A stretch of 41,507 nt of DNA from the NCBI GenBank assembly GCA_034429475.1, contig DAOUGD010000240.1, positions 1 to 41,507 of the forward strand. The letters are read 5' to 3'. Positions within the stretch are counted from its first letter, which is position 1. Each line of letters starts with the position of its first letter. Of this stretch, positions 31,689 through 39,132 are shown piece after piece. Position numbers and translations under genes: made by a program. This DNA is from JAKQHY01 sp034429475. GTDB lineage: Bacteria; Chloroflexota; Anaerolineae; B4-G1; SLSP01. Below the pieces are notes generated by a model, which worked only from the letters and a program-made list of their open reading frames with translations, did no database searches and was not told where the DNA came from.

Positions 31689-32639
31689 ATGGCAAGTATA
31701 GCGGTTTCAGGAGCGCCAAAGAAGCGTTCCGCAGTTCAAAAGTTCTTTTCCGATCAGACGAAGTGGACGCCCTATTTGTTTGTTGCGCCTTTTTTCATTA
31801 CGTTTGCGATTTTCACGCTCTACCCAATGTTGCGCGCCGTCGTGATGGGGTTCCAGGAGTCGTTAGGCTACACCGGCAAATGGGAGTGGGTCGGGCTGGC
31901 TAATTTTGTCGAAGCGTTGACCAATGACTCCCGCATGGGGATAGCGCTCAAGAACTTTGTCTACTTCACCGTAGGAAGCCTGGCGACCCAATTGCCCTGC
32001 GCGTTTGTGTTGGCTTTGCTCCTGACCTCCCGTTCACTCAAGGCAAAGGGCCTGTGGCGCACCTTGTTTTTTATTCCTTCTGTCTTGCCTGGGGTGACCA
32101 TGGGCGTCATCGGCACGTGGTTTTTCAGCAAGACGCACGGGTTTGCCAATGCGCTCATCGTCGGCCTCGGCGGCCAGCGCGTTGACTGGGCCGGCCTTGC
32201 GCAATATATCATCCCTAACTTGTTGCTGATCGCCTTTTGGCAATGGTTGGGCAATCACGCAGTGTTCCTCATCGCGGGGATGAGCGGGATCGGCGATGAA
32301 ATTATCGAGGCTTCCATTGTGGATGGGGCGACGCCCTGGCAACGCGCCCGCTATATCGTTTTGCCGCTGCTCAAACCGGTCTTTGCCTATATCTCGATCA
32401 CGGCGGCGGCGGGATCGCTGATGAACTTTGAGGTGCCCTATGTCTTTTTGGGCACCGATGGGGGTGCGCGCGGGAAGGGCTGGTTCTTCATGACCCACAT
32501 CCAAGAGATGGCCTTCGGACAATTTCGTATGGGCTATGCGACGGCCATTGGCTGGCTGGTCTTTTTTATCGCGGTCGTGATTACCATCTTGCAGTTAAGG
32601 CTCTATGAATTCAGACTGGGCAAGGGGGAAGCGGCATGA
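31689..32639 (+). CDS. Sugar ABC transporter permease, MalF type
   Basis: A 316-residue inner-membrane permease with six predicted helices (first PYLFVAPFFITFAIFTLYPM). The start is the ATG at 31689 with AGGAGG 5 bases upstream. The EAA-loop segment is IIEASIVDGATPWQRARYIVLPLLKP (about 218-243). It is followed by the second MalG-type gene with an ATGA overlap, so this MalF-MalG pair is the classical heterodimer of a sugar importer. The order binding protein, MalG copy, MalF, MalG is unusual. Confidence 0.9.
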   Translation: MASIAVSGAPKKRSAVQKFFSDQTKWTPYLFVAPFFITFAIFTLYPMLRAVVMGFQESLGYTGKWEWVGLANFVEALTNDSRMGIALKNFVYFTVGSLATQLPCAFVLALLLTSRSLKAKGLWRTLFFIPSVLPGVTMGVIGTWFFSKTHGFANALIVGLGGQRVDWAGLAQYIIPNLLLIAFWQWLGNHAVFLIAGMSGIGDEIIEASIVDGATPWQRARYIVLPLLKPVFAYISITAAAGSLMNFEVPYVFLGTDGGARGKGWFFMTHIQEMAFGQFRMGYATAIGWLVFFIAVVITILQLRLYEFRLGKGEAA

Positions 32640-33532
32640 CAACGCCAGCGGCTACATATAATACAGCCTCCAAACAGAGTCCCGATATTCGCGCAAAGGT
32701 TGGTCTCTTTCGCTTGCAGGCCATTCTGTCCACAACCCTGGCGGCGATTCTCGCCTTCATCTTCATCTGGCCTTTCTTGTGCATCTTGGGTTCGACCTTT
32801 AACAAGGTTGACGCCGTCCTCAATCCGCTGACCCCGATCCCGACTCAATTTAGTACCCAGTTCTACCAGCTCATGTTTGGTGAAAAGTACCAACTTCAAA
32901 AATACATCATGAACTCGGTATGGGTTGCTGTGGCGACAACGGCGTTGAGCACCCTGGCGTGCGCCCTGTCGGGCTACGCTTTAGCCAAACTGCGCTTCCC
33001 AGGGCGCGACCTCTTGTTCTCCCTCATCATCGGGGTGATGCTGCTGCCCACCGCCACGATGTTGGTGCCGCAGTTCATCGTGATGCGCGACCTTAAGTTG
33101 ATTGATAACTATTGGGGGCTAATCCTGCCCGGCGTGGGCGGCGGCGCCTTTGGCATCTTTTTGATGCGCCAGTTTATGCTCAACATCCCCACCGAAATGC
33201 TGGAGGCGGCGCGGATGGACGGCGCCAATGAGTTCGAGTTGTTTTACAAGATCGTGCTGCCGAACGCCAAAGCCGGGATTGGCGTCATTGCGACCCTCTC
33301 CCTGCGCGGCAATTGGAACGCGCTGTTGTGGCCGCAAATCCTCATCACGGATGTGAACAAACGTCTGATCATGCCGGCCATCGCGAATTTGAACCAGCAG
33401 CAAGTCGCCGACGTGTTTGCTCTGCCGGTTGTTCGCACCGCGGCGATTGTCACGGCGTTGGTGCCGTTGGCGCTCTATGCGTACAGCCAACGGTACTTCA
33501 TTTCCACCTTAGCGGGGGCCATCAAAGGGTAA
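32636..33532 (+). CDS. Sugar ABC transporter permease, MalG type (second copy)
   Basis: A 298-residue permease overlapping the MalF gene by 4 bases, with GGGGGAAG upstream. Six helices; EAA loop EAARMDGANEFELFYKIVLPNAKAG (about 193-217). It differs from the first copy (30530-31408) mainly in the N-terminal 90 residues and in the stretch NKRLIMPAIANLNQQQV near 245, which lies in the last periplasmic loop. The central 120 residues are almost the same, also at silent codon positions, which suggests recent duplication or gene conversion. A strong hairpin at 33561-33594 follows the stop. Confidence 0.92.
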   Translation: MTTPAATYNTASKQSPDIRAKVGLFRLQAILSTTLAAILAFIFIWPFLCILGSTFNKVDAVLNPLTPIPTQFSTQFYQLMFGEKYQLQKYIMNSVWVAVATTALSTLACALSGYALAKLRFPGRDLLFSLIIGVMLLPTATMLVPQFIVMRDLKLIDNYWGLILPGVGGGAFGIFLMRQFMLNIPTEMLEAARMDGANEFELFYKIVLPNAKAGIGVIATLSLRGNWNALLWPQILITDVNKRLIMPAIANLNQQQVADVFALPVVRTAAIVTALVPLALYAYSQRYFISTLAGAIKG

Positions 33533-33560
33533 CCTTCCTTCCTCCTTGATGGGCTGCACG

Positions 33561-33594
33561 AACTGCCTGAGAAGCATTGGCTTCCCAGGCAGTT
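33561..33594 (+). terminator. Hairpin after the ABC permease genes
   Basis: Outer stem aactgcctg (33561-33569) with caggcagtt (33586-33594), inner stem gaagc with gcttc, loop attg, one mismatch. It lies 29 bases after the permease stop and 40 bases before the next ATG. The following tgctgta is a weak T run, so read-through into the MFS-GH9 frame is likely. Confidence 0.6.
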
Positions 33595-33633
33595 TGCTGT
33601 ATAGTGAGGGTAAATTGACTCCCATGAGGCTGT

Positions 33634-36600
33634 ATGGCATCCAAACATCATCTGGCCGTTTTCAGACAAGACCTGACACAGCGGCTGCGCCGGCTGGATA
33701 TTTTCGCCACGCGCGGCGTTCATCCCCAACACCATCAGGGACTCCGCATGTTCTGGTGGGACGGCCTGCTGGCGACTATCTCCGGGGCCTTTGTAGACAC
33801 ATACACGACCCTCTACGCGCTGGCCCTGGGCGCGACCAGCACCCACATCGGCATGCTCTCGTCGGCGTCCAGCTTCATGGGGATGCTGGCCCCGTTGCCC
33901 GGCGCGGCGCTGGTGCAGAAGGTGGGCCGTCGCCGCCCGTTGATCGTGGGCGTTTCGATGCTGTCTCGCGCGCTGATTTTGCTCGCCGCGCTGCTGCCCT
34001 TCTTCTTCGGGGGGCCGGCGGTCGTCACGCTGTTGCTCGTGTTCTTTGCGCTGCGCGCCGGGCTGAACAACCTCATCCATCCGGCATGGGTCTCGATGAC
34101 GGGCGACGTGGTGCCCATGGAGCACAGGGGCCGCTACTTCTCGGCGCGCAACGTGAGCATGGCCGTCGCTTCGATGCTGGTCGTGCCGCTGGCGGGGTGG
34201 CTGATTGGGCGTATCGGTTCGCCGCAGGGCTACCAGGCGAGCCTGACGCTGGCCTTCGTCATCGGGCTGACGTCTTCGTATGCCTACTCGCGCATCCCGG
34301 AGCCGCCGCTGGCCGCGCCCGCCGCGCGCTCCCGCGCCGCGCATCCCCTCGCCGCGTTCCGCGACACACTCCGCGCCAGCAAGACCTTCGTCTACTTCAT
34401 GGTGGGGATGATGGTCTGGACGTTGGGCGTGCAGGTCGCCGCGCCGTACTTCAGCGTGTACCAGGTGGATGTGTTGGAGACGCCGCCGTCGGTCATCGGG
34501 ATGCTCACGACGATCAGCGCGCTAACCGGCATTGTGGGCCAGCGGCTGTGGGGCCGCGTCATTGACCGGCGCGGCTCGCGTTGGGTGATGGGCTTGAATG
34601 CGTTTATCATCCCAATTTTGCCGGTGATCTGGATTTTCGTCCGCCGCCCCTGGCAGGCCGCCTGGATTTCGGTGCCATCGGGCTTCTTTTGGGCCGCTTT
34701 CAACATCGCCAGTTTCAACCTGCTGCTCGAACTGCCGGAGGCGGAGCAGCGCACGCAAGCCGCCGCGGGCTACACCACCCTGGTCAACATGGTCAGCGTC
34801 GTCGCCCCGTTGATCGGCGGCTTTATCATTGAGCGCCTGGGCTTCCATTGGGCCTTCGGACTTTCCGGCATCCTGCGGGCGACGGGCGCGCTGATGTTCT
34901 TTTTCCTGCTGAAGCCGTTCAAAAGGGGCGGAAGGCAGGAAGCAAGAGGCAAGAGGCAGGAAGAAGAGAATCCAGAATCCAGAATCCAGAATCCAGAATC
35001 GAGTATCGAGCAACCAGCATCGAGTATCGCGCAGCCAGTATCGCGTATCGAATCTCAAGATGCTGTGAGTTTTCGACTATCCGACTATCCGACTGAGGAC
35101 TACCAGACTATTGATGGAGGAAACATGACGACACAATTTTGGACATTAAACGATCAACAGGTCTTTGAAGCGCCCGGCCTGGCCGCGATGGTCTTTCACG
35201 ACTTCTACCCCGAAGGCAAGCAGGGCGGGCTGACGCTCATCCAGCACGGCGAGCGGGTGGCGGCCTGCGGCGACGTGCGTCTGGAACCGACGCCCGGCCA
35301 GTGGCACCCCCTGCCCAAAGTGGGCGAGCGGCAGGTAGCGGGCGACGGCGTCCGCGTGCCGGCGGAGTTCGAGTCCGCCGGCATCGCCTATACCGTGCGC
35401 GTCTGGCCGGAGGGCGAGAGTTTGTGCGTGGCCGTGACCCTCGCCGCGCCGCTCCCGGCAGAATGGGAAGGCAAGCTCGGCTTCAACCTGGAGCTGTACC
35501 CTGGCGCGCTGTTCGGCAAGACGTTCCACCTGGGGACGGCGGCGCACGTCTTCCCCCGGCAGGCCAACGGCGCGATCCGCGGCAGCGGGGAGGAAAACGG
35601 GCACCTCGACGTGTTGGCGACCGGCCCCACGCTGACCGTCGCGCCGGAAGACCCGCTGCGCCGCCTTGTTGTTGCCTCGGAGAGCGGCGAACTGCGCCTC
35701 TACGATGGGCGCGACATGGAGTCCAACGGCTGGTTCGTCGTGCGGGAGCTGGCCCGCGTGGGCGCGACCACCGACGCGATCCGCTGGCGCATCACGCCGC
35801 ACAGCCTCCCCGGCTGGCAGCGCCCTCCCGTCATTGCCGTCTCGCAGGTGGGCTATCACCCCGATCAGGTGAAGCAGGCGATTCTGGAGTTGGACGCGCG
35901 CACGACGACGCTCGACACTGCCGTTCTCAAGCGGCTGGACGCGGACGGCTTCACGACGGCGCTGGCGGACACGCCCGTGCGGTGGGGCCGCTGGCTGTGC
36001 TACGAGTACGCGATCTTCGACTTCACCGCCGTGCGCGAGCCGGGACTGTACGTGGTGCGCTACGGCGACCAATCGTCGCCGCCCTTCGCCATCCACCCGG
36101 AGGTCTATCGGCATAACGTTTGGCAGCCCACGTTGGAGACCTACTTCCCGGTGCAGATGTGCCACATGGAGGTGCGCGACAAGACGCGCGTCTGGCACGG
36201 CGCGTGTCACCTCGACGACGCCCTGCAAGCCCCCGCGCCGCACGTCCACTTTGACGGGTATCGCCAGTACGACGCGACTGACACGCCCTACGCGCCCGGC
36301 GAGCACATCCCGCACCTGGACGTGGGCGGCTGGCACGACGCCGGCGACTACGACCTGGCCGCCGGTTCGCAGGCGCGGACGACGCACGCCCTGTGCCTGA
36401 TCCGCGAGCTTTTCGGCGTGGACACCGACCGGACGACGGTGGTGCAGGCGGAGCGGCTGGCGGTGCTCCACGTGCCCGACGGCGTCCCCGACATTGTGGA
36501 GCAGGTGGCGCACGGCGTGTTGAGCCTGCTTTCCGGCTATCACGCTACGGCGCATACCGACCACCCGCACAGCTTCCACGGCATCATCGAGGCGACGCTG

Positions 36601-37557
36601 GCGCAGTACGCGCACATGGGCGACGCGGCGACGATGACGGACAACCGCATCTACGACCCCGCACTCGCGCCCGGCCAGATCCGCTGCGATGCGGAGGGTC
36701 ACATCTACGTGAGTCGGAACGACGACCGCTGGGCCTTCACCAATCACGACAGCGCGCTGGAATACATGGTCGCGGCGGCGCTGGCGGCATCGAGCCGGGT
36801 GCTGCGCGGCTACGAGGACGCGCTGGCCGACGAGTGCTTGCAGACCGCGCTTCGGGTGTGGGACTACGAGCAGGCCCACGCGCCGGTCGCACAGCCGGCG
36901 GCCTACGTCCCGCGCGGCGTGGAGGCGCAGGAAGCGGTGGCGGCGGTGGAACTGCTGCTCACCACCGGCGAGGCGCGCTTCCGCGAGCGGCTGCTGGCGT
37001 TGCAGCCCACCTTTGAGTGGACGGTGCGCTTTGTGGGCGGCGCCATCGCCCGCGCCGTGCCCGTGGTGAACGACGCGGACTTCACGGCGCGGTTCCGCGC
37101 GGCGCTGGAGGCAAGTCAGGCGGAATTCGCGGCGGCGCTGGCGTCCAACCCGTTCGGCGTCCAGTGGCAGCCGCACGTCTGGGGCGAGGGCTGGAAGATT
37201 CAGCAATACGCGGTGGAGCTATACCAGGTCTGGCGGGTCTTCCCCGATCTGGTGGATCGGGAGGTCATCCTGCGCGTGGTGAACTACGTGCTGGGTTGTC
37301 ACCCGGCGTCGAACCTCTCGCTCACGTCAGGGGTGGGGGCAGAGTCCGTCACGGCGGCCTACGGCGTCAATCGCGGCGAGTGGTCGTCCATCCCCGGCGG
37401 GATGGTTTCCGGCGTCTCGCTCATCCGCCCGGACTTCCCGGAACTCAAAGCCCCGTGGCCGTTCCTCTGGCAGCAGACGGAGTACGTGATGCCCGGCGCG
37501 GCCAATTACATCTTCTGCGTGCTGGCGGCGGATGCGCTGTTGAATCCAGCTGTGTGA
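33634..37557 (+). CDS. Single open frame: MFS transporter joined to GH9 glucanase by a heptad-encoded linker
   Basis: One uninterrupted frame of 1307 codons. Residues 1 to about 432 are an MFS transporter with about 12 helices (A-loop VQKVGRRRPLIVG, second-half loop GRVIDRRGSRWVMG). Residues about 434-475 (RQEARGKRQEEENPESRIQ and on) are encoded by 18 heptads at 34934-35059 that contain no stop in this frame. Residues 498-1307 are a complete GH9 enzyme that has its own ATG and Shine-Dalgarno at 35125. The likeliest reading is two genes whose intergenic repeat removed the transporter stop, so both a fusion and a separate GH9 product could be made. GAGG lies 5 bases before the ATG at 33634. Confidence 0.75.
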   Translation: MASKHHLAVFRQDLTQRLRRLDIFATRGVHPQHHQGLRMFWWDGLLATISGAFVDTYTTLYALALGATSTHIGMLSSASSFMGMLAPLPGAALVQKVGRRRPLIVGVSMLSRALILLAALLPFFFGGPAVVTLLLVFFALRAGLNNLIHPAWVSMTGDVVPMEHRGRYFSARNVSMAVASMLVVPLAGWLIGRIGSPQGYQASLTLAFVIGLTSSYAYSRIPEPPLAAPAARSRAAHPLAAFRDTLRASKTFVYFMVGMMVWTLGVQVAAPYFSVYQVDVLETPPSVIGMLTTISALTGIVGQRLWGRVIDRRGSRWVMGLNAFIIPILPVIWIFVRRPWQAAWISVPSGFFWAAFNIASFNLLLELPEAEQRTQAAAGYTTLVNMVSVVAPLIGGFIIERLGFHWAFGLSGILRATGALMFFFLLKPFKRGGRQEARGKRQEEENPESRIQNPESSIEQPASSIAQPVSRIESQDAVSFRLSDYPTEDYQTIDGGNMTTQFWTLNDQQVFEAPGLAAMVFHDFYPEGKQGGLTLIQHGERVAACGDVRLEPTPGQWHPLPKVGERQVAGDGVRVPAEFESAGIAYTVRVWPEGESLCVAVTLAAPLPAEWEGKLGFNLELYPGALFGKTFHLGTAAHVFPRQANGAIRGSGEENGHLDVLATGPTLTVAPEDPLRRLVVASESGELRLYDGRDMESNGWFVVRELARVGATTDAIRWRITPHSLPGWQRPPVIAVSQVGYHPDQVKQAILELDARTTTLDTAVLKRLDADGFTTALADTPVRWGRWLCYEYAIFDFTAVREPGLYVVRYGDQSSPPFAIHPEVYRHNVWQPTLETYFPVQMCHMEVRDKTRVWHGACHLDDALQAPAPHVHFDGYRQYDATDTPYAPGEHIPHLDVGGWHDAGDYDLAAGSQARTTHALCLIRELFGVDTDRTTVVQAERLAVLHVPDGVPDIVEQVAHGVLSLLSGYHATAHTDHPHSFHGIIEATLAQYAHMGDAATMTDNRIYDPALAPGQIRCDAEGHIYVSRNDDRWAFTNHDSALEYMVAAALAASSRVLRGYEDALADECLQTALRVWDYEQAHAPVAQPAAYVPRGVEAQEAVAAVELLLTTGEARFRERLLALQPTFEWTVRFVGGAIARAVPVVNDADFTARFRAALEASQAEFAAALASNPFGVQWQPHVWGEGWKIQQYAVELYQVWRVFPDLVDREVILRVVNYVLGCHPASNLSLTSGVGAESVTAAYGVNRGEWSSIPGGMVSGVSLIRPDFPELKAPWPFLWQQTEYVMPGAANYIFCVLAADALLNPAV
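34934..35059. repeat. Eighteen-heptad tract, GGCAAGA to AATCCAG to TATCGCG words
   Basis: Eighteen 7-bp units in unbroken register: ggcagga, agcaaga, ggcaaga, ggcagga, agaagag, aatccag four times, aatcgag, tatcgag, caaccag, catcgag, tatcgcg, cagccag, tatcgcg, tatcgaa, tctcaag. Words change gradually while the 7-base period is kept. Because 126 bases is 42 codons and the words have no stop, the tract is an open linker in the MFS-GH9 frame. No inverted arm is seen. Confidence 0.9.
35075..35113. repeat. GACTATCC / GGACTACCAGACTA word series
   Basis: gactatcc occurs twice at 8-base spacing, followed by gactga, ggactac and cagacta. It directly follows the 18-heptad tract and precedes the GH9 ribosome site. 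The same gacta word is at 31637-31672. Confidence 0.6.
35125..37557 (+). CDS. GH9 family endoglucanase-like enzyme (as independent gene)
   Basis: 810 residues if started at the ATG at 35125, with TGGAGGAAAC giving a good ribosome site. Residues 1-230 are beta-rich and unassigned; about 235-325 is an N-terminal Ig-like (CelD_N) domain (VIAVSQVGYHPDQVKQAILE...YVVRYGDQSSPPFAI). The (alpha/alpha)6 catalytic domain follows, with GGWHDAGDYD holding the two catalytic aspartates (Asp405, Asp408) and a glutamate near the end in QQTEYVMPGAANYIF (about Glu786) as candidate acid. GH9 enzymes cut beta-1,4-glucans or xyloglucans. No signal peptide is present, so as a separate protein it would be cytoplasmic, acting on imported oligosaccharides; as a fusion it would be membrane-tethered. 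Confidence 0.85.
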   Translation: MTTQFWTLNDQQVFEAPGLAAMVFHDFYPEGKQGGLTLIQHGERVAACGDVRLEPTPGQWHPLPKVGERQVAGDGVRVPAEFESAGIAYTVRVWPEGESLCVAVTLAAPLPAEWEGKLGFNLELYPGALFGKTFHLGTAAHVFPRQANGAIRGSGEENGHLDVLATGPTLTVAPEDPLRRLVVASESGELRLYDGRDMESNGWFVVRELARVGATTDAIRWRITPHSLPGWQRPPVIAVSQVGYHPDQVKQAILELDARTTTLDTAVLKRLDADGFTTALADTPVRWGRWLCYEYAIFDFTAVREPGLYVVRYGDQSSPPFAIHPEVYRHNVWQPTLETYFPVQMCHMEVRDKTRVWHGACHLDDALQAPAPHVHFDGYRQYDATDTPYAPGEHIPHLDVGGWHDAGDYDLAAGSQARTTHALCLIRELFGVDTDRTTVVQAERLAVLHVPDGVPDIVEQVAHGVLSLLSGYHATAHTDHPHSFHGIIEATLAQYAHMGDAATMTDNRIYDPALAPGQIRCDAEGHIYVSRNDDRWAFTNHDSALEYMVAAALAASSRVLRGYEDALADECLQTALRVWDYEQAHAPVAQPAAYVPRGVEAQEAVAAVELLLTTGEARFRERLLALQPTFEWTVRFVGGAIARAVPVVNDADFTARFRAALEASQAEFAAALASNPFGVQWQPHVWGEGWKIQQYAVELYQVWRVFPDLVDREVILRVVNYVLGCHPASNLSLTSGVGAESVTAAYGVNRGEWSSIPGGMVSGVSLIRPDFPELKAPWPFLWQQTEYVMPGAANYIFCVLAADALLNPAV

Positions 37558-37563
37558 ATCGGG

Positions 37564-37640
37564 GAATCAAGAACCAACCATAAATCGAAAAATCAAGAAT
37601 CAGGGGACGTCCCCTGATTCTTGATTTATGATTCTTAATT
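37564..37640. repeat. Perfect 38-bp palindrome with AATCAAGA word, between converging genes
   Basis: 37590-37608 and 37609-37627 are perfect 19-bp reverse complements without a loop, centred on GACGTC. Further copies of aatcaagaa (37564-) and gattcttaa (37630-) lie on either side. The right side supplies the TAA stop of the metallopeptidase gene (37635). The position between converging genes suggests a bidirectional terminator. Confidence 0.75.
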
Positions 37641-38735
37641 CGAGGACAACAAGTCTTCCAGCCAGACACCTTCGGCGAAGACCTGCGTTTTCCAACCCGG
37701 CGCCAGCCGGTCGAGCAGCATCGCCTGCGCCATGCCGGTGTAGTAGAAGCGTGGCTCGCCTTCTTGCGTCGCCTGGCGCTGCATCTGGCTCATCTCCTGG
37801 GAGAAGCGCTGCCGAAACGTGGCGTACCCCTTGAAGTCGGCGTCGGCGGCCATCCTGGCCAGCGGCTCGTAATCGGACGCGAGCGACGCCCGCCGCCAGC
37901 TTTCCATTTCGACGTATTTGGCGAGACCCTCTTCCCATTCCAGCCAGCGCTCGTAATCCACCAGATCGGGCGTCAGTGAGTGCGCGTCGCGGCGCTGTTG
38001 GCGTTGATCGAGGAATTGCCGGGCCAACTCCCGCGCCTCGGCGTCGGAGTCTGCCTGCACGGCTTTCTTCAACAGAGCGATTTCTTTCTGCCAGTCCGCG
38101 CGCATCGCGGCGTCAGCCTCCCAATAGCGGTCGCCCAGGCGGTGCGCGGTTTCGGCGGCCTCCAGGCGGTCGGGCGCGCTGAGCGCCTGGTAGACGTGGA
38201 AGGTTTCGTGCAGCACGCCAGTCATCTGCACCTCGCTCGGCAAAATGAGGCTGCGGTAGGGGAAAATCTGTTCGAGGACGGGCGGCAGCAAGTCCCGGAA
38301 GACGTCCATCATAAACGCATCGGTTTCCCACTTCGTCGCCATGCTGGCAATCCAGCGGTCGCCTTCCCGCACGGCGAAGTTCTGCGGATTGGAGGTTGCC
38401 TGGCGATAATAAGGGCTTCCGTCAAAGTCGTCGTCAGGCACGACGCCCCAACCGTCCGGCGCGGCGTTGAGACCGGTCAAAAAGCTGGAGTCGTGATTCC
38501 ACAGCAGAATGGGAATGTCCGCCTGTTCCCAGCCGGGCCACACAGCCTCCCCCAACGTCTGCTTGAGGTGGAGGCTTTCCGCAAGGCGGGCTTTGTCCAG
38601 TGGATCCAGGCGATCCAACCGTTCCGGGCCTTTGGGCAGGGTAAGATTGCTCAGGGCAGAGACGAGGCTCAAGCCCACGCACAACAGCAAAACGCCGCCG
38701 ATGCCCTTCACCACACAGGAAATACGTTTCTTCAT
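37635..38735 (-). CDS. Membrane-anchored HExxH (gluzincin-like) metallopeptidase, predicted
   Basis: A 366-residue protein from the ATG at 38735, with GGAGGA 6-7 bases upstream; a longer frame to 38780 is encoded by word repeats and is rejected. Residues 7-28 form a signal anchor (VVKGIGGVLLLCVGLSLVSAL), so the rest is extracytoplasmic. HETFH (176-180) in TGVLHETFHVYQAL is a zinc-binding HExxH motif, and EWEEGLAKYVEME (266-278, Glu269) provides a plausible third ligand, as in gluzincins. No named family is recognised. The length between HETFH and the glutamate (about 90 residues) is longer than in thermolysin, so the ligand choice is tentative. Confidence 0.6.
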   Translation of the reverse strand: MKKRISCVVKGIGGVLLLCVGLSLVSALSNLTLPKGPERLDRLDPLDKARLAESLHLKQTLGEAVWPGWEQADIPILLWNHDSSFLTGLNAAPDGWGVVPDDDFDGSPYYRQATSNPQNFAVREGDRWIASMATKWETDAFMMDVFRDLLPPVLEQIFPYRSLILPSEVQMTGVLHETFHVYQALSAPDRLEAAETAHRLGDRYWEADAAMRADWQKEIALLKKAVQADSDAEARELARQFLDQRQQRRDAHSLTPDLVDYERWLEWEEGLAKYVEMESWRRASLASDYEPLARMAADADFKGYATFRQRFSQEMSQMQRQATQEGEPRFYYTGMAQAMLLDRLAPGWKTQVFAEGVWLEDLLSSN

Positions 38736-38757
38736 TGCCGTTCCTCCCCGTCTTTTC

Positions 38758-38784
38758 CTCAACGGATTTAACGGATTCAACGGA
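38758..38784. repeat. CAACGGATTTAACGGATT word repeat
   Basis: caacggatt, taacggatt, caacgga: 9-bp units, same word as 1759-1820 and 26240-26287. Located about 29 bases after the stop of the small membrane protein gene and just upstream of the metallopeptidase start. Confidence 0.6.
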
Positions 38785-38812
38785 GGGTTTATTCGTTAAA
38801 ATCGTCCTACAT

Positions 38813-39112
38813 TTAGTTTTCCCGCGAGGTAGTCATTCTTAGGAGGATGGCAACTTTCTTAATCGCTGCGAGGCCTATCCCCAACACACTTAAAACGATG
38901 ACGATAGCCAATCCTAGCGCCACCTCATAAAACGTGATGGTTCCCCATGCCCACAAGATGAACGGCAATCCGGCGAGCAGTACACCAAAGGGCAGCAATC
39001 CGCACACCCACTGTGCCCGCGTGACGACCTCCGGCGCTTGGCTGGAACGTTTGATGCGTTGCCAGGATAGGCCAACGCCTATCAGGATGGTTAGGGGAAT
39101 GGCGCAAAGCAT
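38813..39112 (-). CDS. Small membrane protein, unknown function
   Basis: A 99-residue hydrophobic protein with three likely helices: about 2-16 (LCAIPLTILIGVGL), about 36-56 (VCGLLPFGVLLAGLPFILWAW) and about 61-84 (YEVALGLAIVIVLSVLGIGLAA), and a basic tail. No motif is recognised. It lies alone between a PIN-toxin pair and the metallopeptidase gene; a partner role with the latter is possible but unsupported. No good ribosome site is seen, so the start is uncertain. Confidence 0.55.
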   Translation of the reverse strand: MLCAIPLTILIGVGLSWQRIKRSSQAPEVVTRAQWVCGLLPFGVLLAGLPFILWAWGTITFYEVALGLAIVIVLSVLGIGLAAIKKVAILLRMTTSREN

Positions 39113-39132
39113 GTTCCCTTTATAACCCCAGA

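Noticed and set aside
34934..35059. CRISPR array
   Set aside because: Units are 7 bp with no spacers and no cas genes; the pattern is a drifting tandem word, not repeat-spacer.
35146..37206. Long open frame (686 codons) on the opposite strand of GH9
   Set aside because: Arg/His/Val-rich product without motifs; it mirrors GC-rich codon use of the clear GH9 gene.
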